From Hyphomonas beringensis (GTDB taxonomy: Bacteria; Pseudomonadota; Alphaproteobacteria; Caulobacterales; Hyphomonadaceae): DNA of 64,000 nucleotides. The notes beneath the pieces were generated by a model that was not told the origin of the DNA, ran no database searches, and worked only from the letters and a program-made list of their open reading frames with translations. The stretch's first letter is position 1, and every line of letters starts with the position of its first letter. The stretch covers positions 112,421 through 176,420 of the forward strand of contig NZ_AWFF01000043.1 in the NCBI RefSeq assembly GCF_000682755.1, written 5' to 3'. Position numbers and translations under genes: made by a program. Of this stretch, positions 27,617 to 35,974 are shown one piece after another.

Positions 27617-29287
27617 ATGATCCGCCTTACCCTTTTCCTGATACTCGCCTTTGCAGCAGCCTGTTCCAAGCCTCAGCCCGTCGCGCCTGAGGGCGTCGAG
27701 CAGATGACTGTTACGCTGTCTCCGCAGGAGGAGAACATCCTCGCAACCTGGCAATTGCCGGAAGCGGTCACCGAATTCTCGTTCAATGAAGGCGACATGC
27801 CGGTCAGCGAGAGAGAGGCTGACTGGACGCCACAAGGCGAGGGCTGGGTATTTGATGGCCAGACGCTTTCGCGCGAAGACGGATCGGATTTCCAGGAATT
27901 CTCCTTCACGCTTCCGGCGGCGTCCATGTTCTATGACCGCTATTATGTGCCGGCCTCCAAAGTGGGGAAGGGTGGCTGGGTGATCTTCGCCAACGCGCTG
28001 GCCCCGGCAGAGGGAGATTTCGAGGTCCGTTTCGAGGGCCTGCCTGAAAGCAATGTGATTTATGGGGCAGGTGAAATTACGTCTCCAGACGAGACTCGCG
28101 ACGGCAATACGCTCGGCATCTTCTATGTCGGTCCGGCTGAAAACCTGTCCATGGAAGGCGGCATCCTGATTGCCGGTCCTGAAATTCCGGATGCGATCAG
28201 AACGGACATTTCAGATAATCTCGAAAATGCCGTCACCAAGCTGACGGATGCCTGGGAGTATGCGCCTGAGATTCCGCCTGCCGTGATCATAACCTATGAC
28301 CGGAACTGGCATGGCCAGTCATGGAAAGGCGGTGTCCGCGAAGAAGTCATCACCTTCCACCTGCGGGGTTTTGACCTCAGTGATAATGGATCGAATTTTG
28401 CCGCCCAACTGCGCAACACATCCCTGCACGAAGCGGTTCATGTGTGGAATGGCACCCTGTTTGAGTCCTCGGAAAATTCCGAACAATCCTGGGTGCATGA
28501 AGGCGCAGCGGAATATATCGCCAATCGCCTCTGGATGGATGAAGACATTTTCAATGCTGCCGTTCAGAAGGCGCTGAATGGCTGTATCCTGCGGCTTGGC
28601 GACCATTCCATTCGCGACACCGAAATCGCGAGCTGGGGGCAGACGCCCTATCGGTGCGGTCATGTCGTGCATCTGGCGGCGGAGCTGTCTGCGCTGCAGC
28701 ATACAGGCAAGAATGTGCTGGGTATCTGGAAAGATGTGTATGACGCCACTGGAGACGAGCGTGTCTATGACAGCGCAACCTTCGTGACGGCCGCTGAGGC
28801 GGATGGCGGCGAGCCCTTTTCAGACATTATGACAGTGTTCAATGAGGGCCTCACGGCGGAAAACCGCGCTGCCTTGGTGGCGCATCTGAATGCACTTGGC
28901 GCCGATATCGTGCCGCTGACACCGGAAGATGAGACGTCTGACGAGACGACGCTGTCCGTCACGGTGCTGCGAGAGTTGCTCATCGACTATTGCGACGGCG
29001 GCTATGGCTTCACACAGATGCCGGAAGGCTTTGCCCTGGAAACGGCGCAGCGTTGTGGCGATGCCCTGGCCGGGGACCCGCTTGTATCCAGCCTGAACGG
29101 ACAGGATCTGCTGAAAGCCCCCGTGGCCGTTTATTTTGCGGTGCGCGAGGCTTGTAAGGCGAGAGAGCCGCTGGTGCTAACGCGCGCGGACGGGACCGAG
29201 CTGGAGCCGCTGGCCTGTCCTGAAGGCGTGGCATCCCTGCCTGAACTGTACAATGTACGGTCTGCCGGGACATTGCCGCCTCTCTAG
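27617..29287 (+). CDS. Lipoprotein with gluzincin-type metalloprotease signature
   Basis: A 556-residue predicted lipoprotein: hydrophobic signal with lipobox AAAC and C16. A beta-rich N-terminal region (about 40-190) precedes a helical segment holding H271-E272-A-V-H275 and, 19 residues on, E295 in HEGAAEYIA. HExxH followed by a glutamate 18-20 residues later is the gluzincin zinc site (M1-like clan MA), so a surface peptidase is likely. A C-terminal part with several cysteines (CDGGYG, QRCGDAL, REACKAR, LACPEG) may form disulfides. I know no named family for it. ATG at 27617 follows GAAGGAAAG. Divergent from nudC. Confidence 0.7.
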   Translation: MIRLTLFLILAFAAACSKPQPVAPEGVEQMTVTLSPQEENILATWQLPEAVTEFSFNEGDMPVSEREADWTPQGEGWVFDGQTLSREDGSDFQEFSFTLPAASMFYDRYYVPASKVGKGGWVIFANALAPAEGDFEVRFEGLPESNVIYGAGEITSPDETRDGNTLGIFYVGPAENLSMEGGILIAGPEIPDAIRTDISDNLENAVTKLTDAWEYAPEIPPAVIITYDRNWHGQSWKGGVREEVITFHLRGFDLSDNGSNFAAQLRNTSLHEAVHVWNGTLFESSENSEQSWVHEGAAEYIANRLWMDEDIFNAAVQKALNGCILRLGDHSIRDTEIASWGQTPYRCGHVVHLAAELSALQHTGKNVLGIWKDVYDATGDERVYDSATFVTAAEADGGEPFSDIMTVFNEGLTAENRAALVAHLNALGADIVPLTPEDETSDETTLSVTVLRELLIDYCDGGYGFTQMPEGFALETAQRCGDALAGDPLVSSLNGQDLLKAPVAVYFAVREACKAREPLVLTRADGTELEPLACPEGVASLPELYNVRSAGTLPPL

Positions 29288-29394
29288 GCGCTAGGGAGGG
29301 GCAGGGAAAAGTCTGTCAACAAGGCATAGCCAAGCCTTGCGGGCGCGTGTATGTGCGCGACAAAACAGCCCTCCCTCCCGAAAGCACTACTTCT

Positions 29395-31224
29395 ATGTCC
29401 ACGCCTATCGAGAAAATGCGCAACATCGCGATCATTGCCCACGTTGACCACGGCAAGACCACGCTTGTTGACGAATTGCTGAAACAGTCCGGCACTTTCC
29501 GTGAAAACGAAAAGACCGCCGAACGGATGATGGATTCCAACGATCTCGAAAAAGAACGTGGCATCACTATTCTGGCCAAAACCACGTCTGTTGAGTGGAA
29601 TGGCCACCGCATCAATATCGTCGATACGCCCGGCCACGCCGATTTCGGCGGCGAGGTGGAGCGTATTCTGCACATGGTGGACGGTGCCATCGTGCTGGTT
29701 GACGCGGCCGAAGGCCCGATGCCGCAGACCAAATTCGTGGTCTCCAAGGCCCTGAAAGTGGGTCTGAAGCCGATTGTCGCCGTCAACAAGATCGATAAGC
29801 CAGAGCGCCGTCCGGATGAAGTGATCAATGAGGTGTTCGACCTCTTTGCGAACCTCGACGCGACCGATGAGCAGCTCGACTTCCCGATCCTGTACGGTTC
29901 AGCCAAGCAGGGCTGGATGGGCTCTGACTATGAAAGCCCGACCGAGAACATGGATTCCTTGTTCCAGCTGGTCGTGGACCATGTACCGGTCCCGAAAGTG
30001 GAAGAGGGGCCGTTCCGCTTCCTCGCCACGACGATTTCCTCCGATCCATTCCTTGGCCGCATCCTGACGGGGCGTGTCGCGTCCGGCACGATCAAGCCGA
30101 ACCAGACCATCAAGGTGCTGAACCGTGAGGGTGAACTGGTCGAGCAGTGCCGCATTTCCAAAGTGCTCGCCTTCCGCGGCCTGGACCGCGTTCCGGTCGA
30201 GGAAGCCCAGGCAGGCGATATCGTTTCGCTGGCTGGTACGACCAAGGCCAACGTGGCCGACACGTTCTGCGACCCGTCTGTCAGCGAGCCTATTGAGGCC
30301 CAGCCGATCGACCCGCCGACCATCTCCATGACGTTCCGCGTGAACGACTCCCCGCTGGCCGGCACGGAAGGCTCGAAAGTTACCAGCCGTCTGATCTGGG
30401 ATCGCCTGCTGAAAGAAGCCGAAGGCAATGTTGCGCTGAAGGTCGAGCGCGCCAGCGACGCTGAGGCCTTCACCGTCTCCGGCCGGGGCGAATTGCAACT
30501 CGCGGTTCTGATCGAAACCATGCGCCGCGAAGGCTTCGAACTCGGCGTTTCGCGTCCGCAGGTCGTGATGCAGGAAGATGAGAGCGGCAACAAGCTGGAG
30601 CCGATCGAAGAAGTCATCATCGACGTCGACGATGAGCATACCGGTATCATCGTACAGAAACTGTCTGAGCGTAAAGCCGACATGCTCGACATGCGCCCGT
30701 CCGGTGTTGGCCGTACGCGCATGGTGTTCCACGCCCCGACGCGCGGCCTGATCGGGTATCAGGGCGAACTGATGTCGGACACGCGCGGCACGGCTATCAT
30801 GAACCGCATCTTCCACGAATACGCTCCGCACAAGGGCCGCATTCAGGGCCGTCACACCGGCGTGCTGATCGCCATGGAGCAGGGGGAGGCCGTTGCCTTC
30901 GCACTCTGGAATCTGGAAGACCGTGGTCCGATGATGATCCATCCGGGCGACAAGGTGTATGGCGGCATGATCATTGGCGAGCACACGCGCGACAATGATC
31001 TGGAAGTCAACGTCCTGAAGGGCAAGAAGCTGACCAATATGCGCGCGTCCGGCTCTGATGAAGCGGTCCGCCTGACACCGCCGCTTCAGATGACGCTGGA
31101 AAAGTCCTTGGCCTATATTTCTGATGACGAACTGGTCGAAGTGACGCCGGAAAACATCCGCCTGCGTAAGGTCTATCTCGATCCGCATGAGCGTAAGCGC
31201 GCGGCGAAGAAATCTGACGCTTGA
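29395..31224 (+). CDS. typA: Ribosome-associated GTPase TypA/BipA
   Basis: A 609-residue translational GTPase. G1 is AHVDHGKTTL, the switch II region is DTPGHADFGGEVER, and NKID gives G4. EF-G-like domains II, III and V and the TypA-specific C-terminal domain (from about residue 485, with the GLIGYQGELMSDTRGTA region before it) follow. It helps 50S subunit assembly and stress or cold adaptation. ATG at 29395 begins MSTPIEKMRNIAII; an upstream ATG at 29347 would add 16 atypical residues. Confidence 0.97.
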   Translation: MSTPIEKMRNIAIIAHVDHGKTTLVDELLKQSGTFRENEKTAERMMDSNDLEKERGITILAKTTSVEWNGHRINIVDTPGHADFGGEVERILHMVDGAIVLVDAAEGPMPQTKFVVSKALKVGLKPIVAVNKIDKPERRPDEVINEVFDLFANLDATDEQLDFPILYGSAKQGWMGSDYESPTENMDSLFQLVVDHVPVPKVEEGPFRFLATTISSDPFLGRILTGRVASGTIKPNQTIKVLNREGELVEQCRISKVLAFRGLDRVPVEEAQAGDIVSLAGTTKANVADTFCDPSVSEPIEAQPIDPPTISMTFRVNDSPLAGTEGSKVTSRLIWDRLLKEAEGNVALKVERASDAEAFTVSGRGELQLAVLIETMRREGFELGVSRPQVVMQEDESGNKLEPIEEVIIDVDDEHTGIIVQKLSERKADMLDMRPSGVGRTRMVFHAPTRGLIGYQGELMSDTRGTAIMNRIFHEYAPHKGRIQGRHTGVLIAMEQGEAVAFALWNLEDRGPMMIHPGDKVYGGMIIGEHTRDNDLEVNVLKGKKLTNMRASGSDEAVRLTPPLQMTLEKSLAYISDDELVEVTPENIRLRKVYLDPHERKRAAKKSDA

Positions 31225-31272
31225 CGCCTGTGAGGATTGCCTCAAGCTGGTCTGAGCCAGAGGGGGTGATCC

Positions 31273-31683
31273 ATGCCAAAGAAACTCAGCGACTTTCCCG
31301 TCCATCTCGGCAGGGGAGGGCTGGCAGCAACCCTGCCGGCCTTCACCGGCGAGATGCAGTGGTATGAGGAGTATGAGAGACTCTATCCCGATGATGGCGC
31401 AGAGGGGCGGCTCGTTTCACTCCACACATTCTCGTCTCCATGGACGATGTGGGAAATGCACCCCAAGGGGCACGAACTGGTCTTTTGCATCAGTGGAGAC
31501 CTGGTCCTGATCCGGGAGCTGCCCGATGGCACAGAGCAGCGTGTTGCTCTTACTGCCGGAGACTATGCCATCAACCCGCCAGGCGTCTGGCACACGGCCG
31601 ATGTCGAAGGTGAAGCAAGCGTCGTGTTCATAACCGCCGGTGAGGGAACCTGTCATCGTCAAAGGATACCTTCAGACGTTTAG
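31273..31683 (+). CDS. Cupin-domain protein
   Basis: A 136-residue single-cupin protein. The first cupin motif is visible as MHPKGHELVFCISGDLVLI (with E but only one clear metal histidine) and the second as PPGVWHTADVEGEASVVFI. The residues could bind a metal, but the motif is not complete enough to predict an enzyme. ATG at 31273 follows GAGGGGGTG. It lies 48 bases after typA in the same direction and has no clear functional partner. Confidence 0.8.
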   Translation: MPKKLSDFPVHLGRGGLAATLPAFTGEMQWYEEYERLYPDDGAEGRLVSLHTFSSPWTMWEMHPKGHELVFCISGDLVLIRELPDGTEQRVALTAGDYAINPPGVWHTADVEGEASVVFITAGEGTCHRQRIPSDV

Positions 31684-31743
31684 GCGGAACCCCAGAAGAC
31701 AAGGGACGTTTGATACAGGTTAAATTTGACCTGGAGAAAAAAG

Positions 31744-31929
31744 ATGTCCTCGTTTGGCCTGTATATTATTGGTTTTATCATCCTGATTGGTGGGCTGGCC
31801 TATGCCGCCTTCCTGCTGGGGGCTCCGCCCGTGTGGATTGGCGTCGGGGCGATTGTCCTGATCGGGATCGGTATCATTACTGGCGTCAGCAAGACGCGCC
31901 AAAAGGATGAAACCGAGGCAAGCGAATAG
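31744..31929 (+). CDS. Small two-helix membrane protein
   Basis: A 61-residue protein: two hydrophobic helices (about residues 4-23 and 27-46) joined by a short APPVW turn and followed by a charged tail KTRQKDETEASE. The ATG at 31744 follows TGGAGAAAAA. Such small inner-membrane proteins are frequent in alphaproteobacteria; I do not recognise a family. It stops 12 bases before the convergent acyltransferase gene. Confidence 0.7.
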   Translation: MSSFGLYIIGFIILIGGLAYAAFLLGAPPVWIGVGAIVLIGIGIITGVSKTRQKDETEASE

Positions 31930-31941
31930 GATCATCCCACC

Positions 31942-33018
31942 CTAGACGACAGTTGGCCCCATTTCCGCTTTCACCTCTCTCGCTGCCTTTGGAGGAAGCT
32001 TGGACAGGCGCAAGGATTTACGAAGCCATGTATTCGTCGGCGTCTCGAAATAGCGAAAGCTGAGATAGGCCAGCACGGAGCTTAGCGGAAGCACTGTTGC
32101 GAACATAAGAATGGTCGCCACCCAGTCATTGCCGGTGATTGCAAACAGCGTGACGCCGAACGCCGTCATCAGCAAAGGGTGTATCAGGAAGATGCCGTAG
32201 CTGATCTTTCCGCCCATGGCTAGAAACTCGTTTTGCAGAGGCTTACGGAAAAGATCCTGTCCGGCGCATGCGAACACGACCAGTGAACTGGAAACAGCGT
32301 AGACAGCTATCCGGCCCCAGGAGGGCAGGGTGACGTTCATGGCTATTGCAAAGCCAACGATCCCGACAAGGCCAATAGGCCACATGGGGGTGGCTTTGAC
32401 GAAATCCTGTACGGCCTTCTGGCGTAGGGAGAGCCCCATGATGCAGCCCATGGCAAATTCCAGAAGGATCGGGTCACCGTAAAATTCACGATAGGCGCCT
32501 GCTGGTAAAAAGCGCGCGCCAGCAATGACGCAGATTGTCATGAGGATGGCTGCCGGCACCTGCACGCGTTCAGGAACGAACAGCGACAGCGAAAACAACA
32601 GATAGAACAGCATGATGTATCCAAGCGTCCAGCCTACGAACAGTATGGGCTGGATGTCACCACCGAGATCATAGTGGGGCAGAAACAGGTAGCTGCTTAT
32701 GATCGAGGGCAGGGATGTATCAGCCTCGTGGAACAACCATGGCCGCGCCAGTGCGAGCAGCAGAGCGAGTGTGGTTGCCGTCCAATAGATGGGGACGATC
32801 CGTACAGTACGCTTCATCATGAAATTCAGGGGCGTATCATCCGGGCGCGTAATATAGACGAGGATGAAGCCGCTGATTGCGAGAAACAGGTGAAATCCGG
32901 GTGAGGCAGAGAAGGTCAGACGGACTGTGTCCGAATGTGAGTGCACAAACGCCCGTATATGGAAGATCGCGATGGCATAGCAGGACAGAGTCCTGAGCAA
33001 ATTGATACTGTGCAGCAT
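31942..33018 (-). CDS. Acyltransferase 3 family membrane protein
   Basis: A 358-residue integral membrane protein with about ten hydrophobic helices. The N-terminal helix INLLRTLSCYAIAIFHIRAF holds the R-x10-H signature of the AT3 family, and MMKRTVRIVPIYW is the usual R-x-x-R-I-x-P-x-Y motif. Family members O-acetylate or otherwise acylate LPS O-antigen, exopolysaccharides or other surface glycans. No glycan cluster is next to it, so the acceptor is open. Confidence 0.88.
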   Translation of the reverse strand: MLHSINLLRTLSCYAIAIFHIRAFVHSHSDTVRLTFSASPGFHLFLAISGFILVYITRPDDTPLNFMMKRTVRIVPIYWTATTLALLLALARPWLFHEADTSLPSIISSYLFLPHYDLGGDIQPILFVGWTLGYIMLFYLLFSLSLFVPERVQVPAAILMTICVIAGARFLPAGAYREFYGDPILLEFAMGCIMGLSLRQKAVQDFVKATPMWPIGLVGIVGFAIAMNVTLPSWGRIAVYAVSSSLVVFACAGQDLFRKPLQNEFLAMGGKISYGIFLIHPLLMTAFGVTLFAITGNDWVATILMFATVLPLSSVLAYLSFRYFETPTNTWLRKSLRLSKLPPKAAREVKAEMGPTVV

Positions 33019-33153
33019 GTTCCGGCCCCCTGACCGCCTGATGCCCCAATGGTGACAGCAGACAAAGCAAAAGGGATGCCATTGTCCATTCAGAACAATC
33101 AGCAGGCGAAAAAAATCGCGTTTTTATCGAGTTTTAATGCGTTTTTACCAGTT

Positions 33154-33183
33154 AAGCCGTCCACGATTTAACGTGAACGGCTT
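33154..33183. terminator. Hairpin downstream of the S9 remnant
   Basis: AAGCCGTCCACG and CGTGAACGGCTT pair around ATTTAA with one G-T wobble, followed on the plus strand by TTTTCTG. It lies 13 bases past the stop of the minus-strand S9 remnant and 136 bases upstream of the acyltransferase start. Probably the old terminator of the peptidase gene, although the T run is on the opposite strand. Confidence 0.5.
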
Positions 33184-33195
33184 TTCTGTGCAGGG

Positions 33196-33381
33196 CTATT
33201 CTTCGCCTGTTTCGACATCCGCCTTGGCCGGATCATACTTCGCGAACCAGCCCATGATGTTGTCTGTCTTCGCGATCAGCAGGCTGGGGCGAGAGGCGAT
33301 ATAATGCGGTGAGCCCGGCACGCGAATATAGGCTGTATCTACACCATTCATTTTAAGGCCGGTATAGAATTGCTCTGCTTT
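33196..33381 (-). pseudogene. C-terminal remnant of an S9-family (prolyl oligopeptidase-like) peptidase
   Basis: On the minus strand, 61 codons follow the stop of the globin-like gene in the same frame and end at TAG (33196-33198). The text begins KAEQFYTGLKMNGVDTAYI, continues VPGSPHYIASRPSLLIAK and ends WFAKYDPAKADVETGEE, which matches the very end of bacterial acylaminoacyl-peptidase-like S9 proteins, including the catalytic-histidine region (S-P-H). The remaining several hundred residues are absent. There is no own start, so it is a deletion remnant. Confidence 0.75.
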
Positions 33382-33792
33382 TCAGGTGGCAAGGGAGAAG
33401 GCAGACAAGCTGTCAGTCTTTGCCAATGTGTTTTTCCAGGCCGTGTCCATGTCAGGCGTCCATGCCGGGCCGAGCGTATCGCGTGTGACATCGCGGATGA
33501 TATCGAAAAAGACTTCGAACATGCCGATCGGCACATCATATGTATCGTGATTGATCCGTTCTGACCGGATCACCGTTTCGGCCATCGTGCCGGGGCCGTC
33601 GGCAAGGTTCATCAGGCACTCAAGCGCCTGAGACAGCATAGACCCCCGCACCCCGCCATCGGTATCCATCAGGAACAAATCTTCCAGCTCCGGATGCGCC
33701 GCGAAGAGGCGCGTATAAACAAGCCCCGTCACATCCCCGGCCCGCTCAGAGAGCAGCGTGAGGCTCTCCGTAAGGGGATCACGCTCCGCCAT
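33382..33792 (-). CDS. Globin-like protein
   Basis: A 136-residue helical protein with globin features: ESLTLLSERAGDVTGLVYTRLFAAHPELEDLF corresponds to the A-C helix region of bacterial haemoglobins when read in two parts, and INHDTYDVPIGMFEVFFDII to the F-G helix region with a candidate proximal histidine in NHDTY. It resembles the single-domain or flavohaemoglobin-type globins but is weakly conserved, so haem binding is a prediction. Its start overlaps the TPR gene by 14 bases, so the two are probably cotranscribed. After its TGA the frame runs straight into a broken S9 peptidase end, which may mark a deletion joint. Confidence 0.6.
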   Translation of the reverse strand: MAERDPLTESLTLLSERAGDVTGLVYTRLFAAHPELEDLFLMDTDGGVRGSMLSQALECLMNLADGPGTMAETVIRSERINHDTYDVPIGMFEVFFDIIRDVTRDTLGPAWTPDMDTAWKNTLAKTDSLSAFSLAT

Positions 33793-35632
33793 TCTTCCGC
33801 TCCTTCAACAGCGCCTCCGCCTCAGCGAGGTTTCGTGAGACGCCCCCATGCTGATAGGGCGTGCGCTCCACGGTGAATTCCTCCAGCGCCTGCCTGTAAG
33901 CCTCAACCGCCCGTTCCAGCACTTCATCATCGCCGCGCTCACCGAGTGTCGCGAGCGCATTGCCGAGATTGTTCTGTGTCATGGCCCATTCCAGCGGGAC
34001 GCGTTCGCGTGTGCGCTCCTTGAGGGCATCGCGATAGGCGGCGATGGCGTCATGGAGGGAGTCATCATCGCCGCGCTCGCCGAGGGTCAGGAGCGCATTG
34101 CCGAGATTGTTCTGTGTCATGGCCCATTCCAGCGGGACGCGTTCGCGTGTGCGCTCCTTGAGGGCATCGCGATAGGCGGCGATGGCGTCATGGAGGGAGT
34201 CATCATCGCCGCGCTCGCCGAGGGTCAGGAGCGCATTGCCGAGATTGTTCTGAGTAGTTGCCCATTTTAGCGGGACGCGTTCACGTGTGCGCTCCTTGAG
34301 GGCTTCGCGATAGGCGGCGATGGCGTCACGGAGGGCGTCGTCATTGCCGCGCACACCAAGGGTTTGGAGCGCTGTGCCGAGATTGTTCTGTGTCATGGCC
34401 CATTTCAGCGGGACGCGCTCGCGTGTGTATTGCTTGAGGGCTTCGCGATAGGCGGCAACCGATTCCTGGAGAAGCTGCGGTTCCGGATCGAACTGGCCAC
34501 GTTCATAAAGCGCCAAGCCTTGCTTGTATTTCAGGCGCGCCCAGTCCAGCGGATCGAGACTTTGAACCCTGCTGGCGGCTTCCGCATAATGTTCCGCTGC
34601 TTCGACATATTTACCGGATGAGCGGGCAAGATCCCCGCGCTGTTCCCGGCTACGCGCGGCGCGGGTGAGCCGCATTTCGCCCGCTTCCACATCGCGTTGC
34701 TCTGCCTCTGCCAGCAAGGCATCCGCTGTCTCGAAATCCGCGGCGTCAATGGCGTCGCCCGCGCGCTGCAGGAGATTGGCGATCTCGGGTTCGTCATTGG
34801 TCAGCGTCTTAAGGCGCGCTTCCAGTTCATCGAGCCTTGCCGCACTTTCCTTAAGCTTTGCCTCCCACATCTCCTCCGGCACATTTTCGTGTCCAAAACT
34901 GGCGAGGATCGTTTCGACCTGTGGCCTCGAAAGCCCGCCAACGATTCCGGCCTGGACGAGATGTTCCACGAGTGCTGCAGGTAAATCAGATACATTTTCA
35001 TTTATCTCGGCGACGCCTGCCTTCACCTCCTCGATTTCGTGAAGCACGTCGTCCAGCAGGCTGATCGTCAGGCCCTGCGTCCGTGCGATTTCGAACAGGA
35101 GGTGGGGTTCCAGCTGCTCGTAATACGCGCGGTTCTCAATGGCGGCGGCGAAGGCGCTGCGGATGATGGCGGTCGCGAAGTCGCGGGCGATGGGCGTGCC
35201 GCCCTCGCCATAAACCTCCGGCGCCAGCCGGGTGAGTTCTGCGAGAACATGATCGGTCGCCGCATCGGGGAAGGGGCGGCCCGGCGCTTCGGCCGCGTGC
35301 TTGATCAGCCGGTCCCGGCTCATGTCGCATTTGGGAAGGTATTCGATCAGCGCGTCGGAGGCATCCGACAGGTCGCGTCCGGGGTCGTGTTTCTGGAATT
35401 CGGGCTGCTCGCGCCATTCATCCGTCGTGCGGCAGATCAGGCGCTCCAGCTCGCGCTTGTTCTCTACAGAATGCTTCTTTTTGCCTTCATAAACCGCGGC
35501 CACACAGGTGCCAACGAGCGCCGCTCCGCCGATGCCGGCGGTCAGTCCGGCCCCGCCGATCCCCAGTGCGACGCCCGTGCATCCGAATACGAAGGCACAG
35601 GCATGCTGTGTGCAGTCTTTAATTAGAGCCAC
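33779..35632 (-). CDS. Membrane-anchored tetratricopeptide-repeat protein
   Basis: A 617-residue protein with a GTG start at 35632 after a strong AGGAGGA site. Residues 12-47 are Gly/Ala-rich and hydrophobic, likely one or two membrane helices. Residues about 60-300 are mostly helical with no recognised fold, ending in a coiled coil (ESAARLDELEARLKTL). From about 310 come TPR-like helices, then four 46-residue repeats (399-582) with the phrase TQNNLGNAL-x-TLGERG, and a degenerate cap. Repeats of this kind occur in bacterial proteins fused to CHAT, TIR or NACHT modules, but none of those is present here. It probably acts as a membrane-bound protein-interaction scaffold. Confidence 0.78.
   Translation of the reverse strand: MALIKDCTQHACAFVFGCTGVALGIGGAGLTAGIGGAALVGTCVAAVYEGKKKHSVENKRELERLICRTTDEWREQPEFQKHDPGRDLSDASDALIEYLPKCDMSRDRLIKHAAEAPGRPFPDAATDHVLAELTRLAPEVYGEGGTPIARDFATAIIRSAFAAAIENRAYYEQLEPHLLFEIARTQGLTISLLDDVLHEIEEVKAGVAEINENVSDLPAALVEHLVQAGIVGGLSRPQVETILASFGHENVPEEMWEAKLKESAARLDELEARLKTLTNDEPEIANLLQRAGDAIDAADFETADALLAEAEQRDVEAGEMRLTRAARSREQRGDLARSSGKYVEAAEHYAEAASRVQSLDPLDWARLKYKQGLALYERGQFDPEPQLLQESVAAYREALKQYTRERVPLKWAMTQNNLGTALQTLGVRGNDDALRDAIAAYREALKERTRERVPLKWATTQNNLGNALLTLGERGDDDSLHDAIAAYRDALKERTRERVPLEWAMTQNNLGNALLTLGERGDDDSLHDAIAAYRDALKERTRERVPLEWAMTQNNLGNALATLGERGDDEVLERAVEAYRQALEEFTVERTPYQHGGVSRNLAEAEALLKERKNGGA
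33887..34438 (-). repeat. Tandem 138-bp repeats coding for TPR units
   Basis: Four in-frame 138-bp units inside the TPR gene. Units two to four are almost identical in DNA; for example the run starting at 34081 recurs at 34219. Such identity at silent positions points to recent duplication or gene conversion, so copy number may vary between strains. Confidence 0.88.
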
Positions 35633-35825
35633 CCAAAGCTTCCTCCTCAGGTTGCAAGGTGGCGCAGCGTGGCCGCCTGTACAAGAGGCTGCCCCAACGT
35701 TTGAGGCCTACCCCTGCGTCGTATCGCACTTCATGAGCCAGCTCATATTGATCATGAGTGTCTCCTCGCGAGGCCAGGTTTGCAGAGGAAAGATGCAACA
35801 GCTGTTTATGGGCGACGACAGGCCC

Positions 35826-35854
35826 TTGCACCCGGCGGCCATGACGCGCATATA
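35826..35854 (+). promoter_or_regulatory. Promoter of the SRP RNA gene
   Basis: TTGCAC at 35826-35831 and CATATA at 35849-35854 with a 17-base spacer, a fair alphaproteobacterial housekeeping promoter. Initiation about 7 bases later would fall at the 5' end of the SRP RNA. Confidence 0.6.
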
Positions 35855-35861
35855 GCGCGCA

Positions 35862-35956
35862 GGAGGCAGGTGGCGGACGGGCCGCTCGCCAACCGGGTCA
35901 GGCCGGGAACGGAGCAGCCCTAACGAGTTTTCCGCCCGGGTCGCTCGCCTGTCTCC
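35862..35956 (+). ncRNA. ffs: Signal recognition particle RNA (4.5S, small bacterial type)
   Basis: The core GGGTCAGGCCGGGAACGGAG followed by CAGCCC is the conserved SRP RNA tip: a CCG-GGAA-CGG tetraloop stem with the symmetric (TCAG/AGCAG) internal loop that binds Ffh. The ends GGAGGCAGG (35862-35870) and CCTGTCTCC (35948-35956) pair and close a single long hairpin of about 95 bases, the normal size. A TTTTATT run follows as terminator, and a promoter precedes it. With Ffh it targets membrane proteins to the translocon. Confidence 0.9.
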
Positions 35957-35974
35957 GCTTTTATTCTGAAATTG

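Noticed and set aside
31273..31683. Cupin protein considered as the missing homogentisate dioxygenase
   Set aside because: HmgA has over 400 residues and two cupin domains; this protein has 136 residues and an incomplete metal motif.
33887..34438. Regular repeats that could suggest a CRISPR array
   Set aside because: Period is 138 bp, in frame, with no unique spacers; they code for TPR units.
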